Source: a virus. From it: a DNA stretch of 30,475 nucleotides. The stretch covers positions 1 through 30,475 of IMG/VR virus record IMGVR_UViG_3300011114_000277. One strand, 5' to 3'. The translations under genes were made by a program, and so were the position numbers. Within the stretch, counting starts at the first letter, position 1; every line of letters starts with the position of its first letter. The notes beneath the pieces were generated by a model. That model was not told where the DNA came from and made no database searches. It worked only from the letters and a program-made list of their open reading frames with translations. This document shows, piece after piece, positions 7,965 through 16,308 of this stretch.

Positions 7965-10803
7965 GTCGTGGTATATCCAATGGTAAGTTATTAAGTTTTA
8001 TTTCATCAAAGCTTGAGTTATCAATCCATAAACATCTTCTACCAGAACCACTAATGTCTAGCCCTTTATGTAGTAATTTAGAATCTCCTGATTTACGATG
8101 CAGAACCTTTTGCTCTTTTAATTTAGCAACAAAATCTTCATAGTCAACATTACCCATGCTCTTTAGATGTGTACGCATTATATCGCAGGGAATATAAATA
8201 GTGTTAGTATCTGGCTCAATTCTTACACGTAACTCATTGATTGGTTTAAGTAAAGGAGCTTCTTCTAATCCTGAACGCGCATCTATTTTACTATTAATTA
8301 CTAAAGTGTTTTTTAAGTTTTCATGTAAGAAAGAAGATAATGTTTCCATAGCATCAAAGTCACGTTCTTTAAGCTCTACTCTAGACTTATCTAGCTCAGT
8401 CCTAACAGCTTCTTGAACGCGCCCTATATCAATATTATGGATGCCTAGTTTCTGTGCAATCTTAGCACCTAAAAATACAGCAGCTAATGTAGCAGAATAC
8501 TTGCGTTCTTCTCCTGTAATACCCCAAGCTTTGTCTATCTTAATTTGTGTATCTTTTAGAGCTACCTTAACTGATTCTAAATTAGCTATTAACCATTGAG
8601 AATATATTTCACCTGCATGTCCATAATTACTGAATAGATGTTCAAAGTATTCATCTGCTTGTTCTTTAGTTAAGGTTCTATCTTTATCAATTCTTATTTG
8701 TAAGAAGCGTGCCATTTCACCTGAAGCTTTAGCATTCTCTGAAAACATTACAGTTCTAAAATCTGTATTAGAAGATACAACGCATATAAGATTAAATACA
8801 GTATCGTTAGAACGTTCTTTATTCTTACCACTACTATCCATACGATTCTTACCACGACCTGTAGACATAAACTTTAAAAATTCATGCAATTGGTCTGGTT
8901 TAACTTTTGTAAATTCATCTACGGCGGCGGGTAAGTTATTCATATAACCCATACGATTAATAACTGCATTACCTGTATCACCCCAAACTTGAATAAGATT
9001 AGCATTCATTTCAGGATTACCATACACACTAGTCATTGCTTGTAAAATTGTAGATTTACCTTGTCCTGTTTCAGGATTATATAAATTTAATACAGCTGAC
9101 TTTTCTTTTGATTTAAAGAAAGGCATGAGGAGTGAACCAAATGCACAGAAGAATCCAAAAGCACGTAATTCCATACCAGGTCTTTCATATGCAGATATAG
9201 CTTTCTTCCATAACTCGTATGAACCTTTCTTTTGTAATGCAGGGTTCACATCATTCAATGCTTCAGAGACAGGAACAAACTTAACACCAAAGGCACTAAT
9301 TTCTCTATTACCTATCACTATCTTATTATATGCGGAGTTCCAACCATATTGTTTATACATAGGTGTTGACGGTTTTTGTTTTTGTTGAGCGTCTACAACA
9401 GCCATGATGTAATCAATAACATTATCTAGTTTCTTACCATTTCTAACTATACCTTTAGCCACTAGAATTTTACGAGCTTCATCTCTTGTTAGTAATTGTG
9501 TTAGAGGAGCTATGAATTCTTGAACACCATCTTGTGGAAGATGTATTTTAAACCAAGCACAGAAACCAGCAGAGTCTTTATCGTTAAGGATTTCTACAAG
9601 ATAGAAGTCATAGTCATAGACCATCATGCCTTCTTCCTCTTCACCTTCTATGGTTTTATAAACCCCACCATTTTTACCTCTAAAATATGGATATGGATAA
9701 TCAGGTATTTGATATGTTAATACTTCACCTAGTTCTTCTGATTTAGCTTGTATAACATTATCTGCGCCTTTAGAACGTAGGATAACGCGACCTAATTCAA
9801 TAGGAGAAGTAATCTTACCTTTATGTTTACATCCTTGACATCCTTCAGGACGCAAGCCTTCAAATTGTTTACATGTATGTGGACCTGGTATGCCATTAGC
9901 TTTCATTTCTGTTCTAGCATAATCATAGTCTGGATGACGTTTAGATATGTTATGTATCGCTGCTTCTGCATCTTCACAATATGCTGCAATAGATAAACCT
10001 GAACGCCATAAAGGTTCTTCAATTTCAGATTGTTTTGTAGCTATATAAGTTATTTGTGCACAGCCATCATCTTTACGGCAGCGTTCAATAATCTTCATAA
10101 ATTTAGAGGAGTTATTACCTAGAATAGCTTTAGTAGCTTCGTCTAATGGACGTTTAGCTTTTGGCTTATCTGATATATGTATAGGTATAAGTCTAGCTAA
10201 TTCATCAAAAGGTGTAGGGATACCTTCATTTAAAATAATTACATCAACAGGTTTTTTAATATCTTTAAAGTTCTTTGTATTAGGAACTCGAAGAATACGT
10301 GCCATATCAGCAGTGCAAGCACCATCAGCTTTAAGTCCATGTTTAACACACAGAAACTTTAATCCTTCTGCAACGGGCTGCCATATAGCTTTATCTACAG
10401 GTTCACTAAAAGGCCAATAACAATGAACGCCTCGTCCTGAATCTACAATAGTAGGTTCTGGTAATTGTGTTTTATCTGTGAATTCTCTTAGTGCTACAAG
10501 GGCTTGGTCTTTAGTTTCGTAGTCTTTCCATTTGCGTTTCTTATCATCATAGCCACAGTCAATATCTAACCATAAGATACGTTGTTCTTTTGCATTTAAT
10601 TTTTTACGTTCTGTTGGCTCAATATAAGTTGAACATGCAAAGTACACATCTTGCTTATCTGCTAAAAATTTTTCTGCTACTTCTAATGCTTCATCAATGG
10701 TTTCTACAAACTTTGGCATCACCACATTTTGTGGATCTTTACCTAAAATACAATAGTATCCTTGCTCAGGCCATACTTGTTGTAAAAATTGTTTTGTTTG
10801 CAT
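7954..10803 (-). CDS. Primase-helicase fusion (AEP-like primase plus SF3/DUF927-like ATPase)
   Basis: 949 residues. Residues 1-210 resemble an archaeo-eukaryotic-type primase: LWLD80-I-D82 gives the metal-binding DxD, and S122-G-R-G-V-H127 resembles the sxH nucleotide-binding motif, followed by ARILRVPNTKNFK. A Cys/His cluster (H309, C311, C322, C325, H327) could bind zinc. The C-terminal ATPase has Walker A NPETGQGKST (576-585) and Walker B AAVDE (D629-E630), followed by a sensor-like VVSSN stretch, as in helicase domains of the DUF927/D5 type. It would prime and unwind DNA at the phage fork with the family A polymerase at 17402. The ATG is preceded by a modest GAGAGAA site, and a hairpin terminator lies just upstream, so its expression may be reduced relative to the operon. 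The exact primase subfamily is uncertain. Confidence 0.88.
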   Translation of the reverse strand: MQTKQFLQQVWPEQGYYCILGKDPQNVVMPKFVETIDEALEVAEKFLADKQDVYFACSTYIEPTERKKLNAKEQRILWLDIDCGYDDKKRKWKDYETKDQALVALREFTDKTQLPEPTIVDSGRGVHCYWPFSEPVDKAIWQPVAEGLKFLCVKHGLKADGACTADMARILRVPNTKNFKDIKKPVDVIILNEGIPTPFDELARLIPIHISDKPKAKRPLDEATKAILGNNSSKFMKIIERCRKDDGCAQITYIATKQSEIEEPLWRSGLSIAAYCEDAEAAIHNISKRHPDYDYARTEMKANGIPGPHTCKQFEGLRPEGCQGCKHKGKITSPIELGRVILRSKGADNVIQAKSEELGEVLTYQIPDYPYPYFRGKNGGVYKTIEGEEEEGMMVYDYDFYLVEILNDKDSAGFCAWFKIHLPQDGVQEFIAPLTQLLTRDEARKILVAKGIVRNGKKLDNVIDYIMAVVDAQQKQKPSTPMYKQYGWNSAYNKIVIGNREISAFGVKFVPVSEALNDVNPALQKKGSYELWKKAISAYERPGMELRAFGFFCAFGSLLMPFFKSKEKSAVLNLYNPETGQGKSTILQAMTSVYGNPEMNANLIQVWGDTGNAVINRMGYMNNLPAAVDEFTKVKPDQLHEFLKFMSTGRGKNRMDSSGKNKERSNDTVFNLICVVSSNTDFRTVMFSENAKASGEMARFLQIRIDKDRTLTKEQADEYFEHLFSNYGHAGEIYSQWLIANLESVKVALKDTQIKIDKAWGITGEERKYSATLAAVFLGAKIAQKLGIHNIDIGRVQEAVRTELDKSRVELKERDFDAMETLSSFLHENLKNTLVINSKIDARSGLEEAPLLKPINELRVRIEPDTNTIYIPCDIMRTHLKSMGNVDYEDFVAKLKEQKVLHRKSGDSKLLHKGLDISGSGRRCLWIDNSSFDEIKLNNLPLDIPRHVN

Positions 10804-10839
10804 TATTCTCTCGAAATATGTTTTATTACTAAAATAGGT

Positions 10840-10859
10840 GGGGCAATATTATTTGCCCC
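10840..10859 (-). terminator. Hairpin terminator or attenuator between HTH gene and primase
   Basis: A perfect 7-bp stem, GGGGCAA/TTGCCCC, with a 6-base loop lies in the 62-base gap. On the - strand it is followed by CCTATTTTAG, a short U-rich run. This is a plausible intrinsic terminator or attenuator for leftward transcription, letting only part of the messages reach the primase. The U-run is weak, so leakiness is likely. Confidence 0.65.
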
Positions 10860-10865
10860 GAGGTA

Positions 10866-11096
10866 TTACTTTTTGCTTATACGTTCTGACAGCGCTTTAA
10901 TTACTTCATCAAAGCGGCGTGATGGTTTTGCTCTACCCGAAAACCAATCATACACCGTTTGTCTTGAAACGTTAAGCTCTTTCGCTACTTGACTTGCGGG
11001 GTACTTTAATGATATGCATAGCTTGCCTAAAAGAGTCCCTGCAGACTCTTTAGCCTTAGCATTAGCTTCCATTATGATCTGAGAATAACCACGCAT
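10866..11096 (-). CDS. Small helix-turn-helix regulator (Cro/CI-like)
   Basis: 76 residues from the ATG at 11096. An upstream TTG at 11108 and an internal ATG at 11072 are alternatives. The helix-turn-helix is clear: SQVAKELNVSRQTVYDWFSG (residues 35-54), with the Q-T-V-Y-D-W-F recognition helix typical of lambda-repressor-like domains. There is no oligomerisation or peptidase domain, so it resembles Cro rather than a full CI. It sits directly after the putative ssDNA-binding gene and before a terminator. Its likely targets are dyads such as the one shared by the three promoters in this window; that pairing is inference. It may also act on host promoters. Confidence 0.8.
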   Translation of the reverse strand: MRGYSQIIMEANAKAKESAGTLLGKLCISLKYPASQVAKELNVSRQTVYDWFSGRAKPSRRFDEVIKALSERISKK

Positions 11097-11098
11097 GA

Positions 11099-12016
11099 TT
11101 ATGCCCAATCTGATACTAAGTCATCTAAACTAACATCACCTTGATCTGTTTTAGGTGCTGCTGGTTTAGGTGGTGGAGCTACAGGTTTCTCAGCTGCACG
11201 AATTGTTGGTTCAGGAATATCATCTTCTGCTTTAGGAGCTTCTACTTGAGGACGTTGAATAGGTTGTTGTTTCTTTTGCTCAAACTCTTCACCATCTTCA
11301 TCTTTGTTGATATTCACAGATAATGTGATTGCACGTTTAGCTTCATCTGAGGTTGACTTCGTGGCACATACTCCATACTCTTCATCATTAAGAATACGAA
11401 TAGCTTTAAAACCAATCTTAGTGCTTGATGAGTCTTCATCAAAACTTACACGAGATACAACAGACATTAAGTTTTGATTATTAGCACGAACGTAATCTGT
11501 ATATTCATGTAAAGGTTTACAATCTTTTGTGCCGTTACCAAAGATAGATTGTGCAGGTAAAGTCATTTGATAAACATCACCATTCATATCATCAGCACGA
11601 ACGACAGCAATACGTCTACTAAAACGACATGCTTTAGTTCCATTAGCGCCTGAACCTTTAATGTTTTGTGGGCATGCTAAACATGTGTCTGCTTGCTTTT
11701 CTACAACAGCTTCATCAGGCTTTTGACTATCTGATGTCCAGCATGTTGGAGGCGGCATCTTTTCACCTGGCACATATGCTTTAGAAAAATACATTCTATG
11801 CACATGAGGCGATGCATTAACAATAACGACATCAAGCGCGTCTTGGTTTGACTTTTCAATTTCCTTACCATTAACCATCAATCTAAATTTACCACCACGT
11901 ATAGATATACGTTTAGCCGTAGATGAACTACCTGTAATATTAGCAGTAAAGCCATCATCTCTACGACTATGTGTTGCTACTGCGGTGCTACCAAATACAT
12001 CTAATTCTGTACTCAT
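11099..12016 (-). CDS. Probable single-stranded DNA-binding protein
   Basis: 305 residues with a strong SD (AAGGAGGAAGT-ATG). The N-terminal two thirds is beta-rich and contains Cys residues (TCLACPQN, then ACRFSRR) that could bind zinc. The C-terminal third is a long disordered Pro/Ala/Glu tail ending in an acidic tip, SLDDLVSDWA. An acidic, aromatic-ended tail after an OB-type core is the hallmark of phage and bacterial ssDNA-binding proteins, which use it to recruit partners. The gene lies between helicase and primase genes, which fits. I infer the function from architecture; a different DNA-scaffold protein is possible. It overlaps the preceding gene by 4 bases. Confidence 0.6.
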   Translation of the reverse strand: MSTELDVFGSTAVATHSRRDDGFTANITGSSSTAKRISIRGGKFRLMVNGKEIEKSNQDALDVVIVNASPHVHRMYFSKAYVPGEKMPPPTCWTSDSQKPDEAVVEKQADTCLACPQNIKGSGANGTKACRFSRRIAVVRADDMNGDVYQMTLPAQSIFGNGTKDCKPLHEYTDYVRANNQNLMSVVSRVSFDEDSSSTKIGFKAIRILNDEEYGVCATKSTSDEAKRAITLSVNINKDEDGEEFEQKKQQPIQRPQVEAPKAEDDIPEPTIRAAEKPVAPPPKPAAPKTDQGDVSLDDLVSDWA

Positions 12017-12417
12017 ACTTCCTCCTTAGTTCTACTTTTAGTTATTCTTACTGTATATTCACTTGTTGCTTGTAAACCTGGTGGTGCTTTGTCTGGATTT
12101 TGTTCTAAAAACTCTTTAACTGTTGATTGAACTAATCTCTTTTCAAAGAACTCAGGGATATCATTTTCTTTTATAAACTTGTACATTTCAGGCCAATCGC
12201 TTGTCCAATATCGTGTACGTAAAGTTCTTGATAATGTTCCAACTTTAGTTTTCAAACTAGTTACATTAAGTGTTCTACATGCTTCATTTAATGCTAAATC
12301 AACTTTGTCTTTTTGAGTTTTAATTTCAGTGATTTGATTTTCTAATTCATCAATCTTATCTCTCATATTGACAGAAGCTTGCATCATCTTTTCTATCTTA
12401 TTGTCATCTAATTCCAT
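12013..12417 (-). CDS. Coiled-coil phage protein, probably nucleic-acid metabolism
   Basis: 134 residues from the ATG at 12417, chosen because AAAGGAGAG lies 6 bases upstream; the longer frame would use a TTG inside this site. Residues 1-50 form a coiled coil (MMQASVNMRDKIDELENQIT). The C-terminal half has a folded pattern, RYWTSDWPEMYKFIKENDIPEFFEKR, then NPDKAPPGLQATSEYTVRITK. Similar C-terminal halves (two helices, then PPGL and an EY-x-V strand) occur in unnamed phage proteins encoded near recombination genes. It is the first gene after promoter P3 and overlaps the ssDNA-binding gene by 4 bases, so a replication-accessory role is likely but unproven. Confidence 0.7.
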   Translation of the reverse strand: MELDDNKIEKMMQASVNMRDKIDELENQITEIKTQKDKVDLALNEACRTLNVTSLKTKVGTLSRTLRTRYWTSDWPEMYKFIKENDIPEFFEKRLVQSTVKEFLEQNPDKAPPGLQATSEYTVRITKSRTKEEV

Positions 12418-12446
12418 ATACTCTCCTTTCAAAACTTAAGGATAAC

Positions 12447-12474
12447 AGTATAACACAGTTATTTACAATGTCAA
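12447..12474 (-). promoter_or_regulatory. Sigma70-type promoter P3
   Basis: On the - strand, TTGACA (12474-12469), a 16-base spacer, then TATACT (12452-12447). It lies across the 3' end of the HNH gene and about 30 bases before the SD of the gene at 12417. It shares TTGACA-W-TGT-A-AAT with the two promoters near 27068 and 30169, which suggests a common control protein. Confidence 0.7.
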
Positions 12475-12899
12475 CTAATTTCTTTATCAATTAAATGTCC
12501 ATAATTTAATAAAACCCAATAGGCAAATTGTAATAACTGTTCAGGAGTTGCACTATTTTTCATCGAATTAGCTTTAGAACTTATTACTTGTATATTTCCT
12601 TTTTCATATCCTTTAGTATTATCTATTCTATCTAATGAAGGCGCATAATCAGACGCACCACGTTTTCCTGTAGGTTTAAATATTTTTTCAAAAGGTTCAT
12701 TAAATACAGGACACGTTGCAGGTATTATTATGTCTTCTTCCGTAATATTAAACTCTGCTCCTTTCTTTTTGGCTCTATTCCTAGCACTTAATAGCAATAT
12801 TTTTTCAGGGTTTTTTACTGAATATTCATGAAAATATTTTCGTATGTGATCTCTTTTTCTATCTCTCCATTCTTTAGTCCATGCTTTTCTATCAAACAT
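12471..12899 (-). CDS. HNH/endonuclease VII-like nuclease
   Basis: 142 residues with a good SD (GAGGAG, 7 bases before ATG). The N-terminal helix is Lys/Arg-rich. Then comes SARNRAKKKGAEFNITEEDI, CPVFNEPF, and a signature SLDRIDNTKGYEKGNIQVIS plus KANSMKNSATPEQLL. The D-R-I-D, K-G-Y-x-x-G-N-I and N-x-x-K elements are typical of free-standing phage HNH-fold endonucleases related to endonuclease VII. Only one clear Cys is left in the zinc region, so metal binding may differ. It lies between the helicase (8-base overlap) and promoter P3. It may be a homing-type insertion or a recombination/packaging nuclease. Confidence 0.75.
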   Translation of the reverse strand: MFDRKAWTKEWRDRKRDHIRKYFHEYSVKNPEKILLLSARNRAKKKGAEFNITEEDIIIPATCPVFNEPFEKIFKPTGKRGASDYAPSLDRIDNTKGYEKGNIQVISSKANSMKNSATPEQLLQFAYWVLLNYGHLIDKEIS

Positions 12900-14451
12900 C
12901 GGTAAACTCCTCTTTATAAAGATCTACTAATTTAATATGATGATCAATTTTACCTTGTAACATCTTATAAATCTTTTGTTCAACAGGGCTACCTTGTAAA
13001 TGAACAACAGTCATAGGATTTCTTTGACCTGCACGATCAACACGTGCACAACATTGGATATAAGTTTCAACTGACATAACAGGTGACCAGAATACAACTA
13101 CGTTAGCTGCGTGGAGAGTTACCCCATGTGATGCAGCTTGAGGTTGAATGACTAGTACTTGAGGGCTTTTAGTTTCTTGAAAGTTTTTAAATATTTCTGA
13201 ACGGTTATTCATTGATACATCGCCATGTATGGCTGCGCATGGTATATGCTCTTTGTTTAGTTCGGTCATAATCTTTTCTATCGAATGGCGGAAAGGACAG
13301 AATATTAAAACTTTGTGGCTAGCTTCTTCAATGATTTCTTTGAGAGCCGTCATACGATTAGATATATCAAACTCTATGACTTCTGACTTATCTGAATAAA
13401 TAGCACCTGCACTTACTTGTAATAGTTTAGTGAGCATAACCCCTGCGTTGACCACAGTAATCTCTTCACCTGAAGCTTCCATATACATATCTTTTTTAAG
13501 CTTCTTGTAATACTTATCTTGTTGTGGTGTGAGGGGAACTTCACGAGTGGTGTAAAGAACGTCAGGCAAATCTAAACATTCTTCTTTAGTATAACGAATG
13601 GCAGGTTGTAATGTTTTAAATACAATATCCTGTGCGTTGAATCTAGGCACCCAGGTGAACTGGCTAACTTTTTGCATAACCATATCCTTAAATGTTCCTG
13701 CATATTTAGGTACGGATGCGGGGTTCACAAGTCTAGCCAGTCCATATGCGTCAGCTGGTGATTGAGCAGCGGGTGTTCCTGTCATAAGCCATAACCATGT
13801 CTGAGGTGTTACTACACGATTTAATGACTTCCAGCGACGTGTCGTGACAGTCTTGACATAGTTTGCCTCATCGACAACTATTAAATCAAAACCGCCAGAT
13901 TTAATTTCTTTCTCTACAATTTCTATGCCGTCATAGTTAATGATAACGACATCAGTATTTTCTGCAAATACTTTCTTTCTTTTCTCAGCACTACCATGAG
14001 CAATGCCTGCTGATCTATGCATAGCAGTCTTAAAGAAATCTGATTGCCATGCTGCCTGCATAATAGATAGCGGACATACTACAAGCATACGCTTAACCTT
14101 ACCTATATTCATAAGATAATCAGCTGCCCATATAACAGCCGAAGTTTTACCTGTGCCTGCTTCACTCAAACAATATGCACGTCTGTGTGCGGATAAGAAT
14201 TGAGCAGTGGTTCTTTGGTGGTCAAATGGTTTATGAATTCCTGGAAAGTTATAGTCACGTGTTATAGGTGATGGGGGGTTCTTAACTTTCATGTCAGATA
14301 AAGTTAGCACTTCATCTATTCCCCAATTTACTATGACTTGGCTTACACCATTATCATATTCTTTAACAACTCTACTTTTAGGTATCTTATCTAAAATAAG
14401 TTGTGGGCGTTTTGTATTAACAATTAACGCCTTATCTTTGTATACTTCCAA
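12892..14451 (-). CDS. SF2 DNA helicase, SNF2-like
   Basis: 519 residues. Motif I is EAGTGKT (97-103), motif II is DEAN (194-197), motif III TGTPA starts at 224, and motif VI is QCCARVDRAGQR (466-477). The order and the AGQ-type motif VI match SNF2/Rad54-like translocases of phages. It probably remodels or unwinds DNA during replication or recombination. The start is a TTG at 14451: TAGGAG lies 6 bases upstream and no better ATG exists before the helicase core. The gene overlaps the HNH gene at its end by 8 bases. A 145-base non-coding gap with GC-rich direct repeats precedes it. Confidence 0.9.
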   Translation of the reverse strand: MEVYKDKALIVNTKRPQLILDKIPKSRVVKEYDNGVSQVIVNWGIDEVLTLSDMKVKNPPSPITRDYNFPGIHKPFDHQRTTAQFLSAHRRAYCLSEAGTGKTSAVIWAADYLMNIGKVKRMLVVCPLSIMQAAWQSDFFKTAMHRSAGIAHGSAEKRKKVFAENTDVVIINYDGIEIVEKEIKSGGFDLIVVDEANYVKTVTTRRWKSLNRVVTPQTWLWLMTGTPAAQSPADAYGLARLVNPASVPKYAGTFKDMVMQKVSQFTWVPRFNAQDIVFKTLQPAIRYTKEECLDLPDVLYTTREVPLTPQQDKYYKKLKKDMYMEASGEEITVVNAGVMLTKLLQVSAGAIYSDKSEVIEFDISNRMTALKEIIEEASHKVLIFCPFRHSIEKIMTELNKEHIPCAAIHGDVSMNNRSEIFKNFQETKSPQVLVIQPQAASHGVTLHAANVVVFWSPVMSVETYIQCCARVDRAGQRNPMTVVHLQGSPVEQKIYKMLQGKIDHHIKLVDLYKEEFTDV

Positions 14452-14475
14452 TGCAATCTCCTAGTGATAAAAATA

Positions 14476-14506
14476 GACGCGCCACCGAGAGAGGTAGTGA
14501 CGCGCC
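14476..14506. repeat. GC-rich 8-bp direct repeat pair upstream of helicase
   Basis: GACGCGCC occurs at 14476-14483 and 14499-14506, 23 bases apart, in an AT-rich 145-base gap (14452-14595). Between them, on the - strand, CTACC and GGTGG can pair around a 6-base loop. Also in the gap, ACCGC/GCGGT forms a 5-bp stem around 14570-14590. The spacing of about two DNA turns suggests a protein-binding site. I see no gene, tRNA or clear promoter in this gap. Confidence 0.45.
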
Positions 14507-14595
14507 TATACTACTAACACACAAAGTTTTTTATTATCATGAGGTCTTTGTTATTAGTTGACGTGGTTTTACCGCACTCACGCCTAGCGGTTAAT

Positions 14596-14901
14596 CTATT
14601 TCTTTTTGTTCTTCTTGTTTTCTCTAGAAACAATTTTTTTATTAGCTACATTTTTCTTTAAAGAGTGATCGCTATTACGATCAAATGAATCATTAATGTT
14701 TTCATCTACAACTCGCATATTGCTTGGTATATTCTTACCACCTTTACTTAGAGGGACGATATGATCTACTGCTAATCCATCACCCTTATGTACTTTACCA
14801 GCTTTTAGCATCATTCGTCTAGCTTTATTTCTAGCTACACGTTTAGCAATTTGGTCTGGCTGCGCCTTGTATATATTTTCTTTCTTATAATCTCTTGCCA
14901 T
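14596..14901 (-). CDS. HNH endonuclease
   Basis: 101 residues from the ATG at 14901, which overlaps the preceding stop as TAATG with GGGGA just upstream. The frame can be extended by 7 codons, but this start is better supported. The core V-D-H-I-V-P-L-S-K-G-G (D-H pair), then NIPSNMRVVDENINDSF-R, is the classic HNH pattern with its second N and the final N/R residues. The N-terminus and C-terminus are Lys/Arg-rich. It probably nicks or cuts DNA. It may be a homing-type gene or act in packaging or recombination. Zinc-binding Cys pairs are absent. Confidence 0.8.
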   Translation of the reverse strand: MARDYKKENIYKAQPDQIAKRVARNKARRMMLKAGKVHKGDGLAVDHIVPLSKGGKNIPSNMRVVDENINDSFDRNSDHSLKKNVANKKIVSRENKKNKKK

Positions 14902-15575
14902 TATTTTCCCCAATGTGAACATGATTGAACAGGGCAGAACTTCCTACATGCGAAGTTAGGGCTTGCATTAAAAACCCCTGTCTGATGGGCAGTATCTATC
15001 CTATGTGTTATTTTACCCCATTCAGCAAACATTTCATCTACTTTGTCAATACTATAATCTTCTTTCAATATCTCTTTACTTACCAAGAATACCAATCCAG
15101 ACTTGACTTTTAACATATCTGGAAAGTGTTTAAATATAGCTACACTAAACAAAGATAGCTGTCTAGTATCTGCGTACTGACTTGACTTGCCTGTCTTATA
15201 GTCAATCAAGGTAGCTAACTTAGTCTCAGGGTTAATGACTAATAAGTCAACAACGCCACGCCACCATACATTCGATGCAAAGAAGTCACAAGGTTCTAAG
15301 TCTTTAGTTAAGCCTAGCTTATACTCACAATACTTATCCCCTGGAATTGATATTAACATATCAAGAGTGGGTTGAAACATATTAAACTTCTCAGGCAAAG
15401 GTGTTGCGCTCTTAACGTATAACTCACAAGCTTTGTGAACTTCGTTGCCATAAAGAAAATGCTCTACGTTCGGGTCTTGCTTAATATCTTTCGCTACATA
15501 CAGATGATAGTATTGCTTAGGACATTTCTCAAATGTTGTAGCACTTGAGTAAGACCACGTTTTTAACTCAGCCAT
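14901..15575 (-). CDS. PD-(D/E)XK nuclease, Cas4/RecB-like, possible Fe-S cluster
   Basis: 224 residues. It has the RecB/Cas4 order: G-x-x-x-H at 43-47 (GNEVH), R-G-V-V-D110, ID125-Y-K127-T-G-K, and Q139 in the next helix. C18 (FEKCPKQYY) and the C-terminal C210-x3-C214-x4-C219 are placed like the four cysteines that hold the [4Fe-4S] cluster of Cas4 and AddB-type nucleases. The expected activity is a DNA exonuclease, for recombination or end processing. It is encoded in the polymerase/helicase block and is coupled to the next gene by TAATG. Cluster binding is inference. Confidence 0.85.
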   Translation of the reverse strand: MAELKTWSYSSATTFEKCPKQYYHLYVAKDIKQDPNVEHFLYGNEVHKACELYVKSATPLPEKFNMFQPTLDMLISIPGDKYCEYKLGLTKDLEPCDFFASNVWWRGVVDLLVINPETKLATLIDYKTGKSSQYADTRQLSLFSVAIFKHFPDMLKVKSGLVFLVSKEILKEDYSIDKVDEMFAEWGKITHRIDTAHQTGVFNASPNFACRKFCPVQSCSHWGK

Positions 15576-15577
15576 TA

Positions 15578-15748
15578 TTAGTCTTCTTTCTTTTGGACTT
15601 CGCCTGTTGATTTATTAAGTTCATATTCTGCTAAAGGTTCTTTCTTTTTCTTACCAAAGATTAAGTCCCAATTCTTTTCGAATTGTTCATTGTTTGGTTT
15701 AGACTGTAACCAATCACCTGTTACATCATTACGTGCAGTCTTTTTCAT
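15578..15748 (-). CDS. Small conserved-type phage protein (RND-TGD motif)
   Basis: 56 residues from the ATG at 15748, which overlaps the preceding stop as TAATG. A longer frame from 15760 exists but lies inside the upstream gene. The sequence T-A-R-N-D-V-T-G-D-W-L-Q-S-K-P, then a NWDLIFGKKKK stretch, recurs in small phage proteins of unknown function. It is highly charged with a basic patch, so nucleic-acid or partner binding is possible. It is two bases from the nuclease start, in the same operon. Confidence 0.65.
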   Translation of the reverse strand: MKKTARNDVTGDWLQSKPNNEQFEKNWDLIFGKKKKEPLAEYELNKSTGEVQKKED

Positions 15749-16308
15749 TACCATACCCATGATACGAAACTATCTCGTATCCCTTTCGTCACTGGATTAA
15801 CTTTATGCGGATACAAAAAGTTAGACGGGAATATTAATATGTCCCCCTGTTTTAGTTTAATTTCCATGTCGTCAAACATGATAAATTCCCCACCTTCATA
15901 GTCATCATTAAGAAAGCCTACGATAGACAATGTAGGTATGCCTTTCATTTTACCATCAAACATATCATGAATATGATCGCAGTGTTTAGCCATGGTCTTA
16001 CCTTCTTTATAGCGATTAAATCTTATATGGGTAAAACCTTGCCATCCATTAAAGTAGTCATTCTTAAAGTCAGTTAAGATGTATTGACTGATAGCTTCCC
16101 ATACTTTTTGAGTAAGCTTATCGCGTGTAGCTATGTTATCCCACGATACATCAAGTTCTTGGTCACCACTTTGAGTAACATACTTACCATCAGCATTATA
16201 AAATACATGTTGTTTCCATGTAGCTTCATCTATTTCTTTTCTTATCTGGTCACATAACTCTTTATCAAGCCAAGGATATACTTTAATATAGTCTGTTAAC
16301 TTATCCAT
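15748..16308 (-). CDS. 2-oxoglutarate/Fe(II) dioxygenase, prolyl-hydroxylase-like
   Basis: 186 residues. The iron-binding triad is visible: H109-C-D111 and H168, with R178 (GIRDSFVSW) placed to bind 2-oxoglutarate. GFTHIRFNRYKEG and GEFIMF complete the prolyl 4-hydroxylase/PKHD-type double-stranded beta-helix. It would hydroxylate a substrate using O2 and 2-oxoglutarate. The substrate is unknown: protein, nucleobase or lipid are all possible. The SD is GGAG, 7 bases before the ATG. It is the last of three adjacent dioxygenase-like genes between polA and the Cas4-like nuclease. Confidence 0.82.
   Translation of the reverse strand: MDKLTDYIKVYPWLDKELCDQIRKEIDEATWKQHVFYNADGKYVTQSGDQELDVSWDNIATRDKLTQKVWEAISQYILTDFKNDYFNGWQGFTHIRFNRYKEGKTMAKHCDHIHDMFDGKMKGIPTLSIVGFLNDDYEGGEFIMFDDMEIKLKQGDILIFPSNFLYPHKVNPVTKGIRDSFVSWVW

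Noticed and set aside
8201-10832. Several + strand frames opposite the primase-helicase
   Set aside because: They mirror a gene with clear motifs and lack start signals.
14452-14595. Possible tRNA or small RNA in the helicase leader
   Set aside because: No T-loop GGTTCGA-type motif or cloverleaf pairing; only short stems are found.
14901-15575. Cas4-like nuclease as evidence for a CRISPR system
   Set aside because: No repeat-spacer array or cas1/cas2 in the window; RecB/Cas4-like nucleases are common in phages.
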